A DNA stretch of 64,000 nucleotides from Sphingomonas chungangi (lineage in GTDB: Bacteria > Pseudomonadota > Alphaproteobacteria > Sphingomonadales > Sphingomonadaceae). The position numbers and the translations under genes are program-made. Numbering within the stretch: the stretch's first letter is position 1; each line of letters starts with the position of its first letter. Below the pieces are notes generated by a model, which had not been told where the DNA came from, did not search any database, and saw only the letters and a program-made list of their open reading frames with translations. The stretch is from assembly GCF_013778325.1 (NCBI RefSeq), contig NZ_JACEIB010000027.1, positions 434,001 through 498,000 of the forward strand, written 5' to 3'. Positions 10,175 to 19,608 of the stretch are shown piece after piece.

Positions 10175-10876
10175 ATGCACAGGCCGAAGCGCCCGTTGCT
10201 GCTCGCGCTCGTCGCGCTCGGCCTCACCGCCGGCACCGGGGTGCCCGTCGCCATGCGCGAGCAGGGCTATTGGGTGGACAAGCCTTATCCGGCATCCGCG
10301 CTCGCCTCGCGCTTCACGCTGAGCGATGCGATGCGACTGCGGCCAGGCCAGTTCCGCTGGGCCGCCTATGACGATCCCGCGCCGGTCAGCATCGCGATCG
10401 ATCTCACCAACCAGCGGGCGTTCGTGTTCCAGGGTCAGGCGCTGGTCGGCATCGCGGCGATCTCCAGCGGCCGGCGCGGGCACGGCACGCCGACCGGCAC
10501 CTTCCCGATCCTGGAGAAAGCGCGCTTCCACCGCTCCAACATCTATTCCAGCGCGCCGATGCCGTTCATGCAGCGGCTGACCTGGGGCGGCATCGCGCTC
10601 CACGCCGGCTACAATCCCGGCCGCCCCGCCTCGCACGGCTGCATCCGCCTGCCCTATGGCTTCGCGCGGATATTGTTCCAGGCGACGCGGGTGGGCGGCA
10701 CGGTGGTGGTGATGCGCGCGCCGCCGCTGGCCGCGCCGAGCCCGATCATCGAGGCGCCCGATCTTCAGATGACCGCGGCCGATCCGGCGCATACCGCGCC
10801 GCTCTCGCCCGGCCGGCAGATTGCGGTGATGAGCACGGACAAGACGATCGCCTACGTCACGGCGACGATGCTCTAG
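10175..10876 (+). CDS. L,D-transpeptidase (YkuD domain), exported
   Basis: Peptidoglycan L,D-transpeptidase that links or anchors muropeptides in the periplasm. After a signal-anchor ([19 protein letters not shown]) the YkuD domain runs from about residue 65 to 190. The catalytic signature is complete: [18 protein letters not shown], with the His, Ser-His-Gly-Cys and Arg. The substrate-side motif [12 protein letters not shown] is also present. I chose ATG 10175 because it begins directly before the signal sequence; the frame is open 56 codons upstream. Its stop overlaps the convergent lolD stop in a shared CTAG. Confidence 0.88.
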   Translation: MHRPKRPLLLALVALGLTAGTGVPVAMREQGYWVDKPYPASALASRFTLSDAMRLRPGQFRWAAYDDPAPVSIAIDLTNQRAFVFQGQALVGIAAISSGRRGHGTPTGTFPILEKARFHRSNIYSSAPMPFMQRLTWGGIALHAGYNPGRPASHGCIRLPYGFARILFQATRVGGTVVVMRAPPLAAPSPIIEAPDLQMTAADPAHTAPLSPGRQIAVMSTDKTIAYVTATML

Positions 10877-11544
10877 CCCAGCACCCCGTCGTGCAGCCGG
10901 ACCACGCGGTCCATGCGCGCCGCAAGGCGCTCGTTGTGGGTGGCGATCAGCGCCGCCGATCCTTCCCCGCGCACCAGCCGCAGGAACTCGACCAGCACGA
11001 TATCGGCCGTCGCCTCGTCGAGATTGCCGGTCGGCTCGTCGGCCAGCACCAGTGCCGGACGGTTGGCGAGCGCGCGGGCCACGGCCACGCGCTGCTGCTC
11101 GCCGCCCGACAACTTGCTCGGCCGGTGATCGAGACGGTGCGAAAGGCCCAGCGTCGTCAGCAGCGATTTCGCCCGCGCGTCCGCCTCGGCGCGGGTGGCG
11201 CCGTGGATGATCTGGGGCAGCACCACATTCTCCTCCGCCGTGAAATCGGGGAGCAGGTGGTGGAACTGATAGACGAAGCCCAGGCTGTCGCGCCGCACGC
11301 GGGTGCGGCCGTCATTGTCGAGCTGCGCGGCCTCCTCGCCGGCGATGCGGATCGATCCCTCGAAGCCGCCTTCCAGCAGGCCGACCGCCTGCAGCATGGT
11401 CGACTTGCCCGATCCCGAGGGGCCGAGCAGCGCGACGATCTCGCCCCGCGCGACGGACAGGTTCACCCCGCGCAGCACATGGATAGTGAGGCCGCCCTGG
11501 CTGTAGGCGCGGCGCAGGTCGGTGACGGCAAGCACGTCACTCAT
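10873..11544 (-). CDS. lolD: Lipoprotein-releasing ABC transporter ATP-binding protein
   Basis: ATPase of the Lol complex, which extracts outer-membrane lipoproteins from the inner membrane. Walker [10 protein letters not shown], signature [15 protein letters not shown] and Walker [13 protein letters not shown] are intact. 223 residues, typical. Its start overlaps the end of lolC by eight bases, making proS-lolC-lolD a translationally coupled operon. Confidence 0.95.
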   Translation of the reverse strand: MSDVLAVTDLRRAYSQGGLTIHVLRGVNLSVARGEIVALLGPSGSGKSTMLQAVGLLEGGFEGSIRIAGEEAAQLDNDGRTRVRRDSLGFVYQFHHLLPDFTAEENVVLPQIIHGATRAEADARAKSLLTTLGLSHRLDHRPSKLSGGEQQRVAVARALANRPALVLADEPTGNLDEATADIVLVEFLRLVRGEGSAALIATHNERLAARMDRVVRLHDGVLG

Positions 11545-12784
11545 AGCGCAACACCTGCACCGGATCGGTGCTCGACGCCTTGAACGCCGGATAGAGTGTC
11601 GCGAGAAATGTCAGCACCAAAGTCATCACCACGATCACGATATTGTCGAGCAGATCGGGTTTGGAGGGCAATTCGGTCAGCATCCGGACGGAGGGGTCCC
11701 ACAGCTGCGCGCCGGTCAGATACTGGATCAGGTCGACCACATTCTGGCGGAAGAACAGGAACACCGTGCCGAGCAGGATGCCCGCGCCGATGCCGAGCAC
11801 GCCGATCGCCATGCCGATCGTCATGAAGATGCGCAGCATCGCGCCCCGGCTCGCGCCCATCGTGCGCAGGATGGCAATGTCGCGTGTCTTGGCGCGCACC
11901 AGCATGATCAGCGAGGAGAGGATGTTGAAGGCGGCGATCAGGATGACGATGCCGAGCACCACGAACATCGTCACCCGCTCCACCTCCAGCGCCTGGAACA
12001 GCGCGGAATTCATCTGCCGCCAGTCGACCAGGACGCCGTCCTTGATCACCTTGGGCGCGAGCGGGGCGAGGATCTGCGTCACCTTGTCGGGATCGGTGAC
12101 GCGCAGCTCGACCATGCCGACGGTGTTGCCCATCAGCAGCAGGTCCTGAGCGTCCTCCATCGGCAGCACGACATAGGCCTTGTCGTAGTCATAGACGCCG
12201 ATCTCGAAGGTGGCGGCGACACGGTAGCTGACGATGCGCGGTGCGGTACCGAAAGGCGTCGACTGGCCGGCGGGGTTGAGGACCGAGATATAGTCGCCCA
12301 CCGTCACGCCGAGTGACTCCGCCAGGCCCGTGCCGATCGCGACATTGCTCGAACCCGGCGTCACATCCGCAAGATTGCCGGCCTTGACGTGGGACTGGAT
12401 GGTCTGGCGGAGATCGGCGAGGCGCATCCCGCGCAACAGGATCGGCTCGGCCCTGCCTTCCACCTGCGCGAAGAGCGGCTGCTCGATCAATGGAATGGCG
12501 GATGTGACACCGGGGGTGGCCTTCGCCTCGTCCGCGATCGCCTGCCAGTCGGTGATGTTGCGGCCCGAATAGCCCTGCACCACGGCGTGGCCGTTGAGGC
12601 CGACGATCTTGTCGAACAATTCGGCGCGGAAACCGTTCATCACGCTCATCACGACGATGAGCGCGGCCACGCCAAGCGCGACGGCCGCGAGGCTGATCGA
12701 GGCGACGAGGAAGATGAACGCCTCGCCCCGCCCCGGCAGCAGATAGCGCCGGGCGACCATCCGCTCGGTACGGCCGAGGATCAA
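11537..12784 (-). CDS. lolC: Lipoprotein-releasing ABC transporter permease LolC/LolE
   Basis: Membrane subunit of the Lol complex. 415 residues with the MacB/FtsX topology: one N-terminal helix ([21 protein letters not shown], about residues 25-45), a large periplasmic domain, and three C-terminal helices ([20 protein letters not shown], then two more, the last at [19 protein letters not shown]). The [18 protein letters not shown] block is the conserved cytoplasmic loop. Only one permease gene is present, so LolC/LolE functions are probably fused in one homodimeric protein (often called LolF). Its start overlaps the proS stop (ATGA). Confidence 0.93.
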   Translation of the reverse strand: MILGRTERMVARRYLLPGRGEAFIFLVASISLAAVALGVAALIVVMSVMNGFRAELFDKIVGLNGHAVVQGYSGRNITDWQAIADEAKATPGVTSAIPLIEQPLFAQVEGRAEPILLRGMRLADLRQTIQSHVKAGNLADVTPGSSNVAIGTGLAESLGVTVGDYISVLNPAGQSTPFGTAPRIVSYRVAATFEIGVYDYDKAYVVLPMEDAQDLLLMGNTVGMVELRVTDPDKVTQILAPLAPKVIKDGVLVDWRQMNSALFQALEVERVTMFVVLGIVILIAAFNILSSLIMLVRAKTRDIAILRTMGASRGAMLRIFMTIGMAIGVLGIGAGILLGTVFLFFRQNVVDLIQYLTGAQLWDPSVRMLTELPSKPDLLDNIVIVVMTLVLTFLATLYPAFKASSTDPVQVLRYE

Positions 12785-14097
12785 GCGCTCACCTTCGCCA
12801 GCGCGTCCTCGATCGAGAGCTCTTCCTTCTCGCCGGTCGCGCGGCGCTTCAGCTCCACCACTCCCTTGGCCAGCCCCTTGGGGCCGATGACGATCTGCCA
12901 GGGGATGCCGATCAGGTCCATCGTGGCGAACTTGGCGCCGCCGCGCTCGTCGCGGTCGTCGTACAGCGTCTCGACGCCCGCCGCCTGCAGCTTGGCGTAG
13001 AGGTCGTCCGCCGCCGCGGTGCAGGCCTCGTCATCCACCCGCATGTTGATGATGCCGACCTTGTACGGGGCCACCGCGTCCGGCCAGATGATGCCGTTGT
13101 CGTCGTGGCTCGCCTCGATGATCGCGCCCATCAGGCGCGAGACGCCGATGCCGTAGCTGCCCATGTGCGGGATCACCTCGGCGCCGTCCGGCCCCTGCAC
13201 GCGCAGGTTCATCGGCTTCGAATATTTCTCGCCGAAGTAGAAGATGTGCCCGACCTCGACACCGCGCGACTGGCGCAGGGCATCGCCCGCCGCTGCCTCG
13301 GCCGCCTCGTCGCGCTTCTCGTCGGTAGCGGCGTAATCGGCGGTGTAGGTAGAGACGATCGATTGCAGCCCGGCGACATCGTCGAAATCCACCGACGACA
13401 GTTCCGCCGGCTTCTCCCAGTTCGAATGGTAGAACACCTCGCTCTCGCCGGTCGGCGCCAGCACGATGAACTCGTGGCTGAGATCTCCACCGATCGGGCC
13501 GGTGTCCGCCTGCATCGGAATGGCGCGCAGGCCCATCCGCGCGAAGGTGTTGAGATACGCCACGAACATCCGGTTGTAGCTGTGGCGCGCGCCGGCCTCG
13601 TCGATATCGAAGCTGTAGGCGTCCTTCATCAGGAACTCGCGGCCGCGCATCACGCCGAAGCGGGGGCGCACCTCGTCGCGGAACTTCCACTGGATATGGT
13701 AGAGCGTGCGCGGCAGGTCGCGATAGCTGCGTGCCGAATCCCGGAAGATGGCGGTGATCATCTCCTCGTTGGTGGGGCCGTAAAGCATCTCGCGGTCGTG
13801 GCGGTCGGTGATGCGCAGCATCTCGGGGCCGTAGGCATCGTAGCGGCCCGATTCGCGCCAGAGGTCGGCGGATTGCAGCGTCGGCATCAGCAGTTCGATG
13901 GCGCCGGCGCGATCCTGCTCCTCGCGGACGATCTGCGCGATCTTCTGGAGCACCCGCTGCCCCAGCGGCAGCCAGGCGTAGATGCCGGCGGCGGTCTGGC
14001 GCACCAGCCCGGCGCGGAGCATCAGCTTGTGGCTGACGATCTGCGCGTCGGACGGCGATTCCTTGAGGACGGGCAGGAAATGGCGGGAAAGGCGCAT
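12781..14097 (-). CDS. proS: Prolyl-tRNA synthetase
   Basis: Class II aminoacyl-tRNA synthetase that charges tRNA-Pro. Class II motif 2 is visible as [21 protein letters not shown] split across residues 140-160, and motif 3 as [16 protein letters not shown]. At 438 residues it is the short alphaproteobacterial form, which lacks the roughly 180-residue editing insertion of the 570-residue enzyme. First gene of the proS-lolC-lolD operon. Confidence 0.96.
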   Translation of the reverse strand: MRLSRHFLPVLKESPSDAQIVSHKLMLRAGLVRQTAAGIYAWLPLGQRVLQKIAQIVREEQDRAGAIELLMPTLQSADLWRESGRYDAYGPEMLRITDRHDREMLYGPTNEEMITAIFRDSARSYRDLPRTLYHIQWKFRDEVRPRFGVMRGREFLMKDAYSFDIDEAGARHSYNRMFVAYLNTFARMGLRAIPMQADTGPIGGDLSHEFIVLAPTGESEVFYHSNWEKPAELSSVDFDDVAGLQSIVSTYTADYAATDEKRDEAAEAAAGDALRQSRGVEVGHIFYFGEKYSKPMNLRVQGPDGAEVIPHMGSYGIGVSRLMGAIIEASHDDNGIIWPDAVAPYKVGIINMRVDDEACTAAADDLYAKLQAAGVETLYDDRDERGGAKFATMDLIGIPWQIVIGPKGLAKGVVELKRRATGEKEELSIEDALAKVSA

Positions 14098-14466
14098 CGG
14101 TCTCTCTGGCCGCGGGATGCGGCGGCCTCGAGGCTCTATGCGGGGAGCGCCCGCGAGGCAACCTCGCGGCTATGTTGCGGAATCGTCACAGAGTTAATTC
14201 ATTCGCCTGCACGATTGTTCAAGGCCGGTGACAAGGCGACATTTTCGGCAGTAAGCAAGCGGCACGAACACAGGCAACGCCATGGTTCGGGGAGGGCGAA
14301 GGCCCCGCGGTCCTTTCTGAGGGGGGAGGACCAGCGAGCGGGCCGGAGCCAACAAAAAGGGGGCTGACGAGCATTCGTCACGCGGGACGCCCGGGCCGAC
14401 TGGTCCGGGCGTTTCGATTCGGACCTCTTGGGATTTCAATACGTTTCTGTGGCGAGGAGATTGTCC
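14098..14466. other. 369-base divergent intergenic region with strong hairpins
   Basis: No convincing protein. It should hold the promoter of the proS operon on the minus strand. On the plus strand it has a hairpin GGTCCT/AGGACC (14309-14314 with 14327-14332) whose loop exposes a G-rich TTCTGAGGGGGG, and a second stem CGCCCGG/CCGGGCG (14388-14394 with 14405-14411) followed by TTTC, which resembles a weak terminator. Together they could be the 3' half of a small RNA, but no promoter was recognised. Confidence 0.3.
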
Positions 14467-14631
14467 ATGGCCACCCGCCCGCCCGAAGCCGACCCCAGCC
14501 TGCCGATCGACGTGCCTGTGCCGGAGCCGGTCGATCCGCCCGTGCCCTCGCCCACCGATCCGACTGCGCCGGGCGTCGATCCCGGCCAACCGCCGCTACC
14601 CGGCAATCATCCGACACCGGACGGGCGCTAA
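14467..14631 (+). CDS. Small proline-rich protein, unknown function
   Basis: 54-residue frame, MATRPPEADPSLPIDVPVPE onwards, with repeated P-V-P/D-P units (EPVDPPVPSPTDPTAPGVDP). No signal peptide or membrane segment. GAGGAGA stands eight bases before the ATG at 14467, favouring it over the upstream ATG at 14428. Likely a disordered cytoplasmic or surface peptide; no family recognised. Confidence 0.55.
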   Translation: MATRPPEADPSLPIDVPVPEPVDPPVPSPTDPTAPGVDPGQPPLPGNHPTPDGR

Positions 14632-14667
14632 CTTCGCGCTAACCGGATCGGGCGCAGAAGCGGCGAC

Positions 14668-14877
14668 ATGCTGCCGATCAAGACCCGATCCGTGTTCAAG
14701 AGCCGCTGGGTCGCGCTGCTGTGGGCGGGCGGCATCCTGTGGACCGCGGCCGATTTCGCCGGCGGCGAGCCGCACCGCGCCACGGGCGCCGCCGCCAGCG
14801 CGCAGGACAATGCCGATGCGGCGGCCGACGCCGCCGACGTGCAGGCGGCGGTCAACGCGCTGGACGGGATCAAGTAG
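14668..14877 (+). CDS. Small membrane-anchored or exported protein
   Basis: 69-residue frame with a basic N-terminus (MLPIKTRSVFKSR), one hydrophobic segment (WVALLWAGGILWTAADFAGG) and an Ala/Asp-rich hydrophilic end (SAQDNADAAADAADVQAAVN). It is most likely a single-pass anchor facing the periplasm. 36 bases after the preceding small gene; repeat copy B begins five bases after its stop. Confidence 0.5.
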   Translation: MLPIKTRSVFKSRWVALLWAGGILWTAADFAGGEPHRATGAAASAQDNADAAADAADVQAAVNALDGIK

Positions 14878-14881
14878 AAAT

Positions 14882-14972
14882 CCGTTCGGGCTGAGCCTGT
14901 CGAAGCCCTGCCCTTCTTCTTTTCAGCGTCGAGAAAAGAAGGGCAGCCCTTCGACGAGCTCAGGGCGAACGG
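14882..14972. repeat. Dispersed palindromic repeat (copy B)
   Basis: Inverted repeat whose left arm starts CCGTTCGGGCTGAGCCTGTC and includes GAAGCCCTGCCCTTCTT; the right arm is its near complement, ending GGGCGAACGG. A short spacer (about 15 bases) separates the arms. Lies between the convergent ends of the small gene at 14668 and pyrG, and could form a transcript-ending hairpin in both directions. Nearly identical to copy E at 53775. Confidence 0.88.
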
Positions 14973-14981
14973 AATCGGTGA

Positions 14982-16619
14982 TCACACCAACCGGCTCTGC
15001 TTCAGCGCCGCCTCGATGAAGCTGGCGAACAGCGGGTGCGGATCGAACGGTTTGCTCTTCAGCTCCGGGTGGAACTGCACGCCGACGAACCAGGGATGAT
15101 CAGGCCGCTCGACGATCTCGGGCAGCTCGCCGTCGGGCGACATGCCGGAAAAGACCAGCCCGCCCTTCTCCAGCGCATCCTTGTAGTGGACGTTCACCTC
15201 GTAGCGGTGGCGATGGCGCTCGGAGATGTCGGTCGAGCCGTAGATCGACGACACATGGCTGTTCCCCGCCAGCTTCGCCTCATAGGCCCCCAGCCGCATC
15301 GTTCCGCCGAGATCGCCGCCTTCCTCGCGCTTCTGCAGGCCCGCCTCGGTCATCCACTCGGTGATCAGGCCGACCACGGGCTCCTCGGTCGGGCCGAATT
15401 CGGTGGTGGAGGCCTTCGCGATTCCCGCCGTGTTCCGCGCGCCCTCGATGCAGGCCATCTGCATGCCGAGGCAGATGCCGAAATAGGGCACGCCCCGTTC
15501 GCGGGCGAATCGCACGCTGGCGATCTTGCCCTCGGAGCCGCGCTCGCCGAAGCCGCCCGGCACCAGGATCGCGTGCATCGGCTCGAGCGCGGGGGCGATG
15601 TCCGCCTCCGGTCCCTCGAACAACTCGGCATCCAGCCAGCGGATGTTGACCTTCACCCGGTTGGCGATGCCGCCGTGGACGAGCGCCTCGTGCAGCGACT
15701 TATAGGCATCCTTCATGCCGGTATATTTGCCGACGACGCCGATCGTCACCTCGCCCTCGGGATTGGCGAGGCGATCCTCAATGTCGGCCCAGCGACGCAG
15801 ATCGGGCGCGTTGCTGTCCGGATCGATGTCGAAGGCGCGCAAAACCTCGGCGTCCAGCCCTTCCGCATGATATTGCTGCGGCACGCCGTAGATCGATTGG
15901 GCGTCCAGGGCGGGGATCACCGCCTCCGGCCGCACGTTGCAGAACAGCGCGATCTTGGCGCGCTCACCCTGCGGCAGCGGCTGCTCGCAGCGGCAGACCA
16001 GCACGTCGGGCTGGATGCCGAGCGCGGTCAGGTCGCGGACGGAATGCTGGGTCGGCTTGGTCTTCAGCTCGCCGGCCGCCGCGATGTAGGGCACCAGCGT
16101 CAGGTGCACGAAGATCGCGTTGCCGCGGCCGAGATCGTTCTTGAGCTGGCGGATCGCCTCCATGAAAGGCAGCGATTCGATGTCGCCCACCGTGCCGCCG
16201 ATCTCGCACAGCACGAAATCGAGGTCGTCGGTGTCGGCGCGGGCGAAGGCCTTGATCGCGTCGGTGACGTGCGGAATCACCTGCACCGTGGCGCCGAGAT
16301 AGTCGCCCCTGCGCTCCTTGGCGATGATCGTCTGGTAGATGCGCCCGGACGTCACATTGTCGCTCTGGCGACCCGGAACGCCGGTGAAGCGCTCGTAATG
16401 GCCGAGATCGAGATCGGTTTCCGCGCCGTCGTCGGTCACGAAGACCTCGCCGTGCTGATAGGGCGACATCGTGCCCGGATCGACGTTCAGATAGGGATCG
16501 AACTTGCGGATGCGCACGCGATAACCGCGTGCCTGCAACAGAGCCGCGAGGCTCGCCGCCATGAGACCCTTGCCGAGCGAGGAGACCACGCCGCCGGTGA
16601 TGAAGATGAACCGCGCCAT
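14982..16619 (-). CDS. pyrG: CTP synthase
   Basis: Makes CTP from UTP, ATP and glutamine, the last step of de novo CTP synthesis. The synthetase domain starts [20 protein letters not shown] with its P-loop-like motif. [15 protein letters not shown] follows near residue 140. The C-terminal glutamine amidotransferase domain has the nucleophile-elbow motif [13 protein letters not shown] and the His-Pro-Glu of [10 protein letters not shown]. 545 residues, the usual length. Downstream of secG in the same direction with a terminator-like hairpin between. Confidence 0.97.
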   Translation of the reverse strand: MARFIFITGGVVSSLGKGLMAASLAALLQARGYRVRIRKFDPYLNVDPGTMSPYQHGEVFVTDDGAETDLDLGHYERFTGVPGRQSDNVTSGRIYQTIIAKERRGDYLGATVQVIPHVTDAIKAFARADTDDLDFVLCEIGGTVGDIESLPFMEAIRQLKNDLGRGNAIFVHLTLVPYIAAAGELKTKPTQHSVRDLTALGIQPDVLVCRCEQPLPQGERAKIALFCNVRPEAVIPALDAQSIYGVPQQYHAEGLDAEVLRAFDIDPDSNAPDLRRWADIEDRLANPEGEVTIGVVGKYTGMKDAYKSLHEALVHGGIANRVKVNIRWLDAELFEGPEADIAPALEPMHAILVPGGFGERGSEGKIASVRFARERGVPYFGICLGMQMACIEGARNTAGIAKASTTEFGPTEEPVVGLITEWMTEAGLQKREEGGDLGGTMRLGAYEAKLAGNSHVSSIYGSTDISERHRHRYEVNVHYKDALEKGGLVFSGMSPDGELPEIVERPDHPWFVGVQFHPELKSKPFDPHPLFASFIEAALKQSRLV

Positions 16620-16690
16620 GGGAGTCGGGCCTTAGCGGGACGAATCGAGGAAGGGCAAGACTGGGACTCCTGTCACGCGCACAAAGGAAC

Positions 16691-16712
16691 GCCCGCGCCG
16701 GGCGGCGCGGGC
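16691..16712 (-). terminator. Terminator-like hairpin after secG
   Basis: Perfect 9-bp stem GCCCGCGCC / GGCGCGGGC (16691-16699 with 16704-16712), four-base loop. On the minus strand it is followed by GTTCCTTTG, a weak T-tract. It lies 24 bases after the secG stop and before pyrG, so it would at least partly separate the two genes. Confidence 0.6.
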
Positions 16713-16736
16713 GGGACATTCACGGAAATCTGTGGA

Positions 16737-17420
16737 TTATTGCGGCGTCGCGCCGTTCGAGGCGGGCGCCGTCGCCGGGGCAGGAATGTTGAGCGTCGGC
16801 ACCGCAGGCTTGGGTGCGGGGGTCGCGGCGGGGGCCACGGTCGCCGGCTTGTTGGCGATCGAGATGTTGCCGATGCCGCCGAGCGCCTTGTCGGCCCTGG
16901 AGGTGTCGATCTTCTTGATCTCGGGCGCGGGCGCGGCCTTGCGCATCGCGTCGGCCTGCGCTCGGAGCTGGGCGGCCTGCTCCTTGGCGGTGAGCGCGGG
17001 CGCCTGCTGGTTGGCCGTCGGCAGGCCGGCGGCAGCGGGCTGGAGCGCCTGCTGGGTCGCGGCGTCGGGCGCGGGCGCGACCGGCTGGCCCGCCATCGGG
17101 ATGCCCGGCAGCGGCGAGTTGCCGGTCTGGCCCGGCGCGGTGATCGGGCCGATCGGGCCGGTCGTCGCGGCATTGGCGTCGATCTTGGTGGCGCCGCCGT
17201 TGCGCGAGGCGAGCGCGGCGATCACGAACGCCATGATCACGAACAAGGTCGCCAGGATCGAGGTGGCGCGGGTGAGGAAATCGGCCGCGCCGCGCGCGGT
17301 CATCAGCCCGGCGGGGCCGCCGCCCATGCCGAGCCCGCCGCCTTCCGACTTCTGCATCAGGATCACGCCGACGAGCATGGCCGCGATGATCGCGTGGACG
17401 ACGAGCAGGAAGGTAATCAT
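16737..17420 (-). CDS. secG: Preprotein translocase subunit SecG with long C-terminal extension
   Basis: Accessory subunit of the SecYEG channel. The first 75 residues are ordinary SecG: MITFLLVVHAIIAAMLVGVI helix, LMQKSEGGGLGMGG, then FLTRATSILATLFVIMAFVI. Beyond them come about 150 residues of Ala/Pro/Gln-rich, apparently disordered sequence containing a charged stretch (ALTAKEQAAQLRAQADAMRK). Total 227 residues, against 75-110 in E. coli-type SecG. The ATG at 17420 begins the first helix; the frame is open 15 codons further upstream. Confidence 0.9.
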   Translation of the reverse strand: MITFLLVVHAIIAAMLVGVILMQKSEGGGLGMGGGPAGLMTARGAADFLTRATSILATLFVIMAFVIAALASRNGGATKIDANAATTGPIGPITAPGQTGNSPLPGIPMAGQPVAPAPDAATQQALQPAAAGLPTANQQAPALTAKEQAAQLRAQADAMRKAAPAPEIKKIDTSRADKALGGIGNISIANKPATVAPAATPAPKPAVPTLNIPAPATAPASNGATPQ

Positions 17421-17994
17421 CGGGCGGACAGTCTCTCGCGCATGTATATGGGCGCCCGGCCCCAAGGTCCGGACGACAAGCGCCGCCCTCTAGCGTGTGC
17501 GGCGGATGGTGGCAATGGAGGGGATGCGCAGCAGCGGGACATCGTTCCCCCTCCCTTTCAAGGAAGGGCTAAGAAGGGTGTAGGATTTCCGGACACACCT
17601 CTCCCCTCGATATCGACGGGGGACGGCCGGTGGTCTCGCGATCGCCTTCGCCTCGCGAGGGGGTGGCGCGTGAGGGACGGCGCGCATTCGGCCGTGTGCT
17701 GCGCCGGGCGGGTTCGGGTGGTCGTGGCGGGGAAGCTTCGCTGGGGATGCCGCGCCGATCACGACGGCCCTGGTGGGAGGGACGACAACCACCGACCGCC
17801 CCTCCGGGCCGCCATGGCTTCGCGCCACCGCCCGAAGGGATGCACCGCGCGCTGATCAGGAGCGCGGCACTCGGTCCGAGGGCTAGACGATCCGGCTCGA
17901 AATGTCAAGAACAAATTGAGAACAAACGCCAGAACGACCCATGGTCGGCTATCGCCCCACAAGGCGACGTAGAGCGCGCTGAGCGAGTTTCCCG
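17421..17994. other. 574-base intergenic region between secG and a GNAT gene
   Basis: No supported protein. Frames such as the 112-codon one at 17490-17828 on the minus strand are low-complexity read-through of short inverted repeats (for example CCCTCCCTTTCAAGGAAGGG near 17551). The region contains an SOS-type operator with an adjacent minus-strand promoter near 17880-17923, listed separately. The transcript from that promoter would run about 450 bases to secG. Confidence 0.6.
17880..17923 (-). promoter_or_regulatory. Candidate LexA (SOS) operator and promoter with no obvious target gene
   Basis: On the minus strand GTTC-TCAATTT-GTTC (17923 to 17909) matches exactly the alphaproteobacterial LexA box GTTC-N7-GTTC. 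It abuts TTGACA (17908-17903), which has TAGCCC 17 bases downstream as a weak -10. The only large gene downstream on this strand is secG, about 450 bases away. Confidence 0.5.
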
Positions 17995-18540
17995 TTACTT
18001 TCCCAAAAACGATAGGTCGCGCCAGCCGTATGCATCTTCGATGAGAGTCGCGTCTGGCTTCTCGTCGATCTTTTCGTCCACGATGATGCCGCCCAGTTTT
18101 TCATAGAAAGCTCGCGCCGGGGTGTTTTGGCGTAGCACCCACAAACACGCAGCGGTGTGCCCAACAGCGGCTAGCTCGTTCGACATCGCAGCTATTATTG
18201 ATCGCCCGATGCCGCGCCCCTGATGCGAGCGAAGCACATAGATCGCGCTGAACTCGCCGCTGAAACCCTTGCCCGTCAAGATATCTTCTCGCTGCTGCCC
18301 GCAGGAACCAAAGCCTACAACACGCCCATTATCTTCGGCGACGAAGACGGCAGCACACCCGAACTCATTCGGTGAGCCAATGATTTTGCTCCACATCGCT
18401 GCTCTTGCATCGACGGATAGCCCCGCCAACATCTCGTCAGGAAGAATGCCGGTGTATGTTTCGTGCCACGAGGCGACGTGCAGAGCGCCAAGCGCTGCGG
18501 CGTCTAACTGGTTAGCCCTACGAAGCGTCACATTGGCCAT
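17995..18540 (-). CDS. GNAT family N-acetyltransferase
   Basis: 181-residue acetyltransferase of the GNAT superfamily. The N-terminal strand is VTLRRANQLDAAALGALHVA, followed by WHETYTGILPDEML. The acetyl-CoA-binding motif A is FSAIYVLRSHQGRGIGRSII, with the R/Q-x-x-G-x-G/A loop as QGRGIG. LWVLRQNTPARAFYEKLG is motif B. The substrate is unknown. GC is lower than the flanking genes and it is inserted between secG and tpiA, suggesting horizontal acquisition. Confidence 0.88.
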   Translation of the reverse strand: MANVTLRRANQLDAAALGALHVASWHETYTGILPDEMLAGLSVDARAAMWSKIIGSPNEFGCAAVFVAEDNGRVVGFGSCGQQREDILTGKGFSGEFSAIYVLRSHQGRGIGRSIIAAMSNELAAVGHTAACLWVLRQNTPARAFYEKLGGIIVDEKIDEKPDATLIEDAYGWRDLSFLGK

Positions 18541-18614
18541 AGATTTCTCGGGTCTAGGGACAGCTATCCCAGCATGGCAATTGCAAACCTGTCGGGCAAG
18601 AATCCACCCCTCCC

Positions 18615-18688
18615 GTCATTGCGAGCGTAGCGAAGCAATCCATGGTGCGGCCTATGGATCGCCACGCCGCTTCGCGGCTCGCGATGAC
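18615..18688. repeat. Palindromic repeat of the GTCATTGCGAGCG type
   Basis: Inverted repeat whose left arm begins GTCATTGCGAGCGTAGCGAA and whose right arm ends GCTTCGCGGCTCGCGATGAC, with CAATCCAT/ATGGATCG next to the centre. A different family from the CCGTTCG repeats. Lies in the gap between the GNAT gene and tpiA. Confidence 0.75.
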
Positions 18689-18727
18689 ACTCCCTCCGAA
18701 GAAAGCGGCCGTCACCGGCGTCACCCC

Positions 18728-19468
18728 CTACCCCGCCGCCGCCTCGATGATCGGCACGAACGCCGCCGCGGTCAGGCTGGCGCCGCCGATCAGGCCGCCG
18801 TCGACGTTGGGCACCGCCAGCAGGTCGGCGGCGTTCGCGGCGTTCATCGATCCGCCGTAGAGGATGCGCACCGCCTCGGCACGATCCGCGCCCAGCAGGT
18901 CGGAGAGCACGGCGCGCACCTCCAGGTGCATGACGCGCACGTCCTCCAGCGAAGGGATGCGCCCGGTGCCGATCGCCCAGACTGGCTCGTAGGCGACCAC
19001 CAGCACGTCGCCGCCCGCCACCGGCACCGATCCGCGCAGTTGCGCCGAGACCACCGCTTCCGCCTCGCCCGCCTCGCGCTGCTCTTCCGTCTCGCCGACG
19101 CAGACGATGGCGGTGAGGCCGGCGGCGATCGCGGCCTCCGCCTTGGCCTTCACCTGCGCGTCGGTCTCGCCCTGCGCGGCGCGGCGTTCCGAATGGCCGA
19201 CGATGACGAGCCTCGCCCCCGCCTCCGCCAGCATCCCCGCCGACACGCAGCCGGTATGCGCACCCTTCGGCGCCGAATGGCAATCCTGCGCGCCGATCGG
19301 GAGCGTGGGCGTGCGGGCGGCGGCGCGCTCGATCAGGGTGAAGGGCGGGCAGATCGCGACATCGACGCCCGGCGCGGCCCCAGCGGCGGCGGCGATGCCG
19401 TCCAGCTCGGCGAGGCTCTCGCGGCTGCCGTTCATCTTCCAATTGCCCGCGATCAGCCGCCTGCGCAT
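18728..19468 (-). CDS. tpiA: Triosephosphate isomerase
   Basis: Interconverts dihydroxyacetone phosphate and glyceraldehyde 3-phosphate in glycolysis. AGNWKMNG at residues 7-14 carries the catalytic Lys. VIVGHSERR carries the catalytic His. YEPVWAIGTGRIPS carries the catalytic Glu and flexible loop 6. GGSMNAANAADLLAVPNVDG near the end is the phosphate-binding loop. 246 residues. The ATG at 19468 has GGGGGAT before it; an ATG at 19501 would add 11 residues. Divergent from ppiD. Confidence 0.97.
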   Translation of the reverse strand: MRRRLIAGNWKMNGSRESLAELDGIAAAAGAAPGVDVAICPPFTLIERAAARTPTLPIGAQDCHSAPKGAHTGCVSAGMLAEAGARLVIVGHSERRAAQGETDAQVKAKAEAAIAAGLTAIVCVGETEEQREAGEAEAVVSAQLRGSVPVAGGDVLVVAYEPVWAIGTGRIPSLEDVRVMHLEVRAVLSDLLGADRAEAVRILYGGSMNAANAADLLAVPNVDGGLIGGASLTAAAFVPIIEAAAG

Positions 19469-19608
19469 CGATATCCCCCGAAAATGTCCTGTATCGGACA
19501 AGAAGTCCCCTTGGGTCGATAGCGGGCGATGTGCCCCCGCACCAGCCTCGCTTGTCGCGGGGCGCCCGCCGTTCTAGGGGAGGCTCACAGTCACGACCGG
19601 GAACCCGC

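Noticed and set aside
17490-17828. 112-codon minus-strand frame downstream of the orphan SOS box
   Set aside because: Its sequence is low-complexity Pro/Arg read from short inverted repeats and has no ribosome-binding site; it might still be transcribed, but I see no support for a protein.
15036-17855. 939-codon plus-strand frame across pyrG, secG and the gap
   Set aside because: Runs antisense to two clear genes and through an intergenic region; Arg/Gly-rich with no domain.
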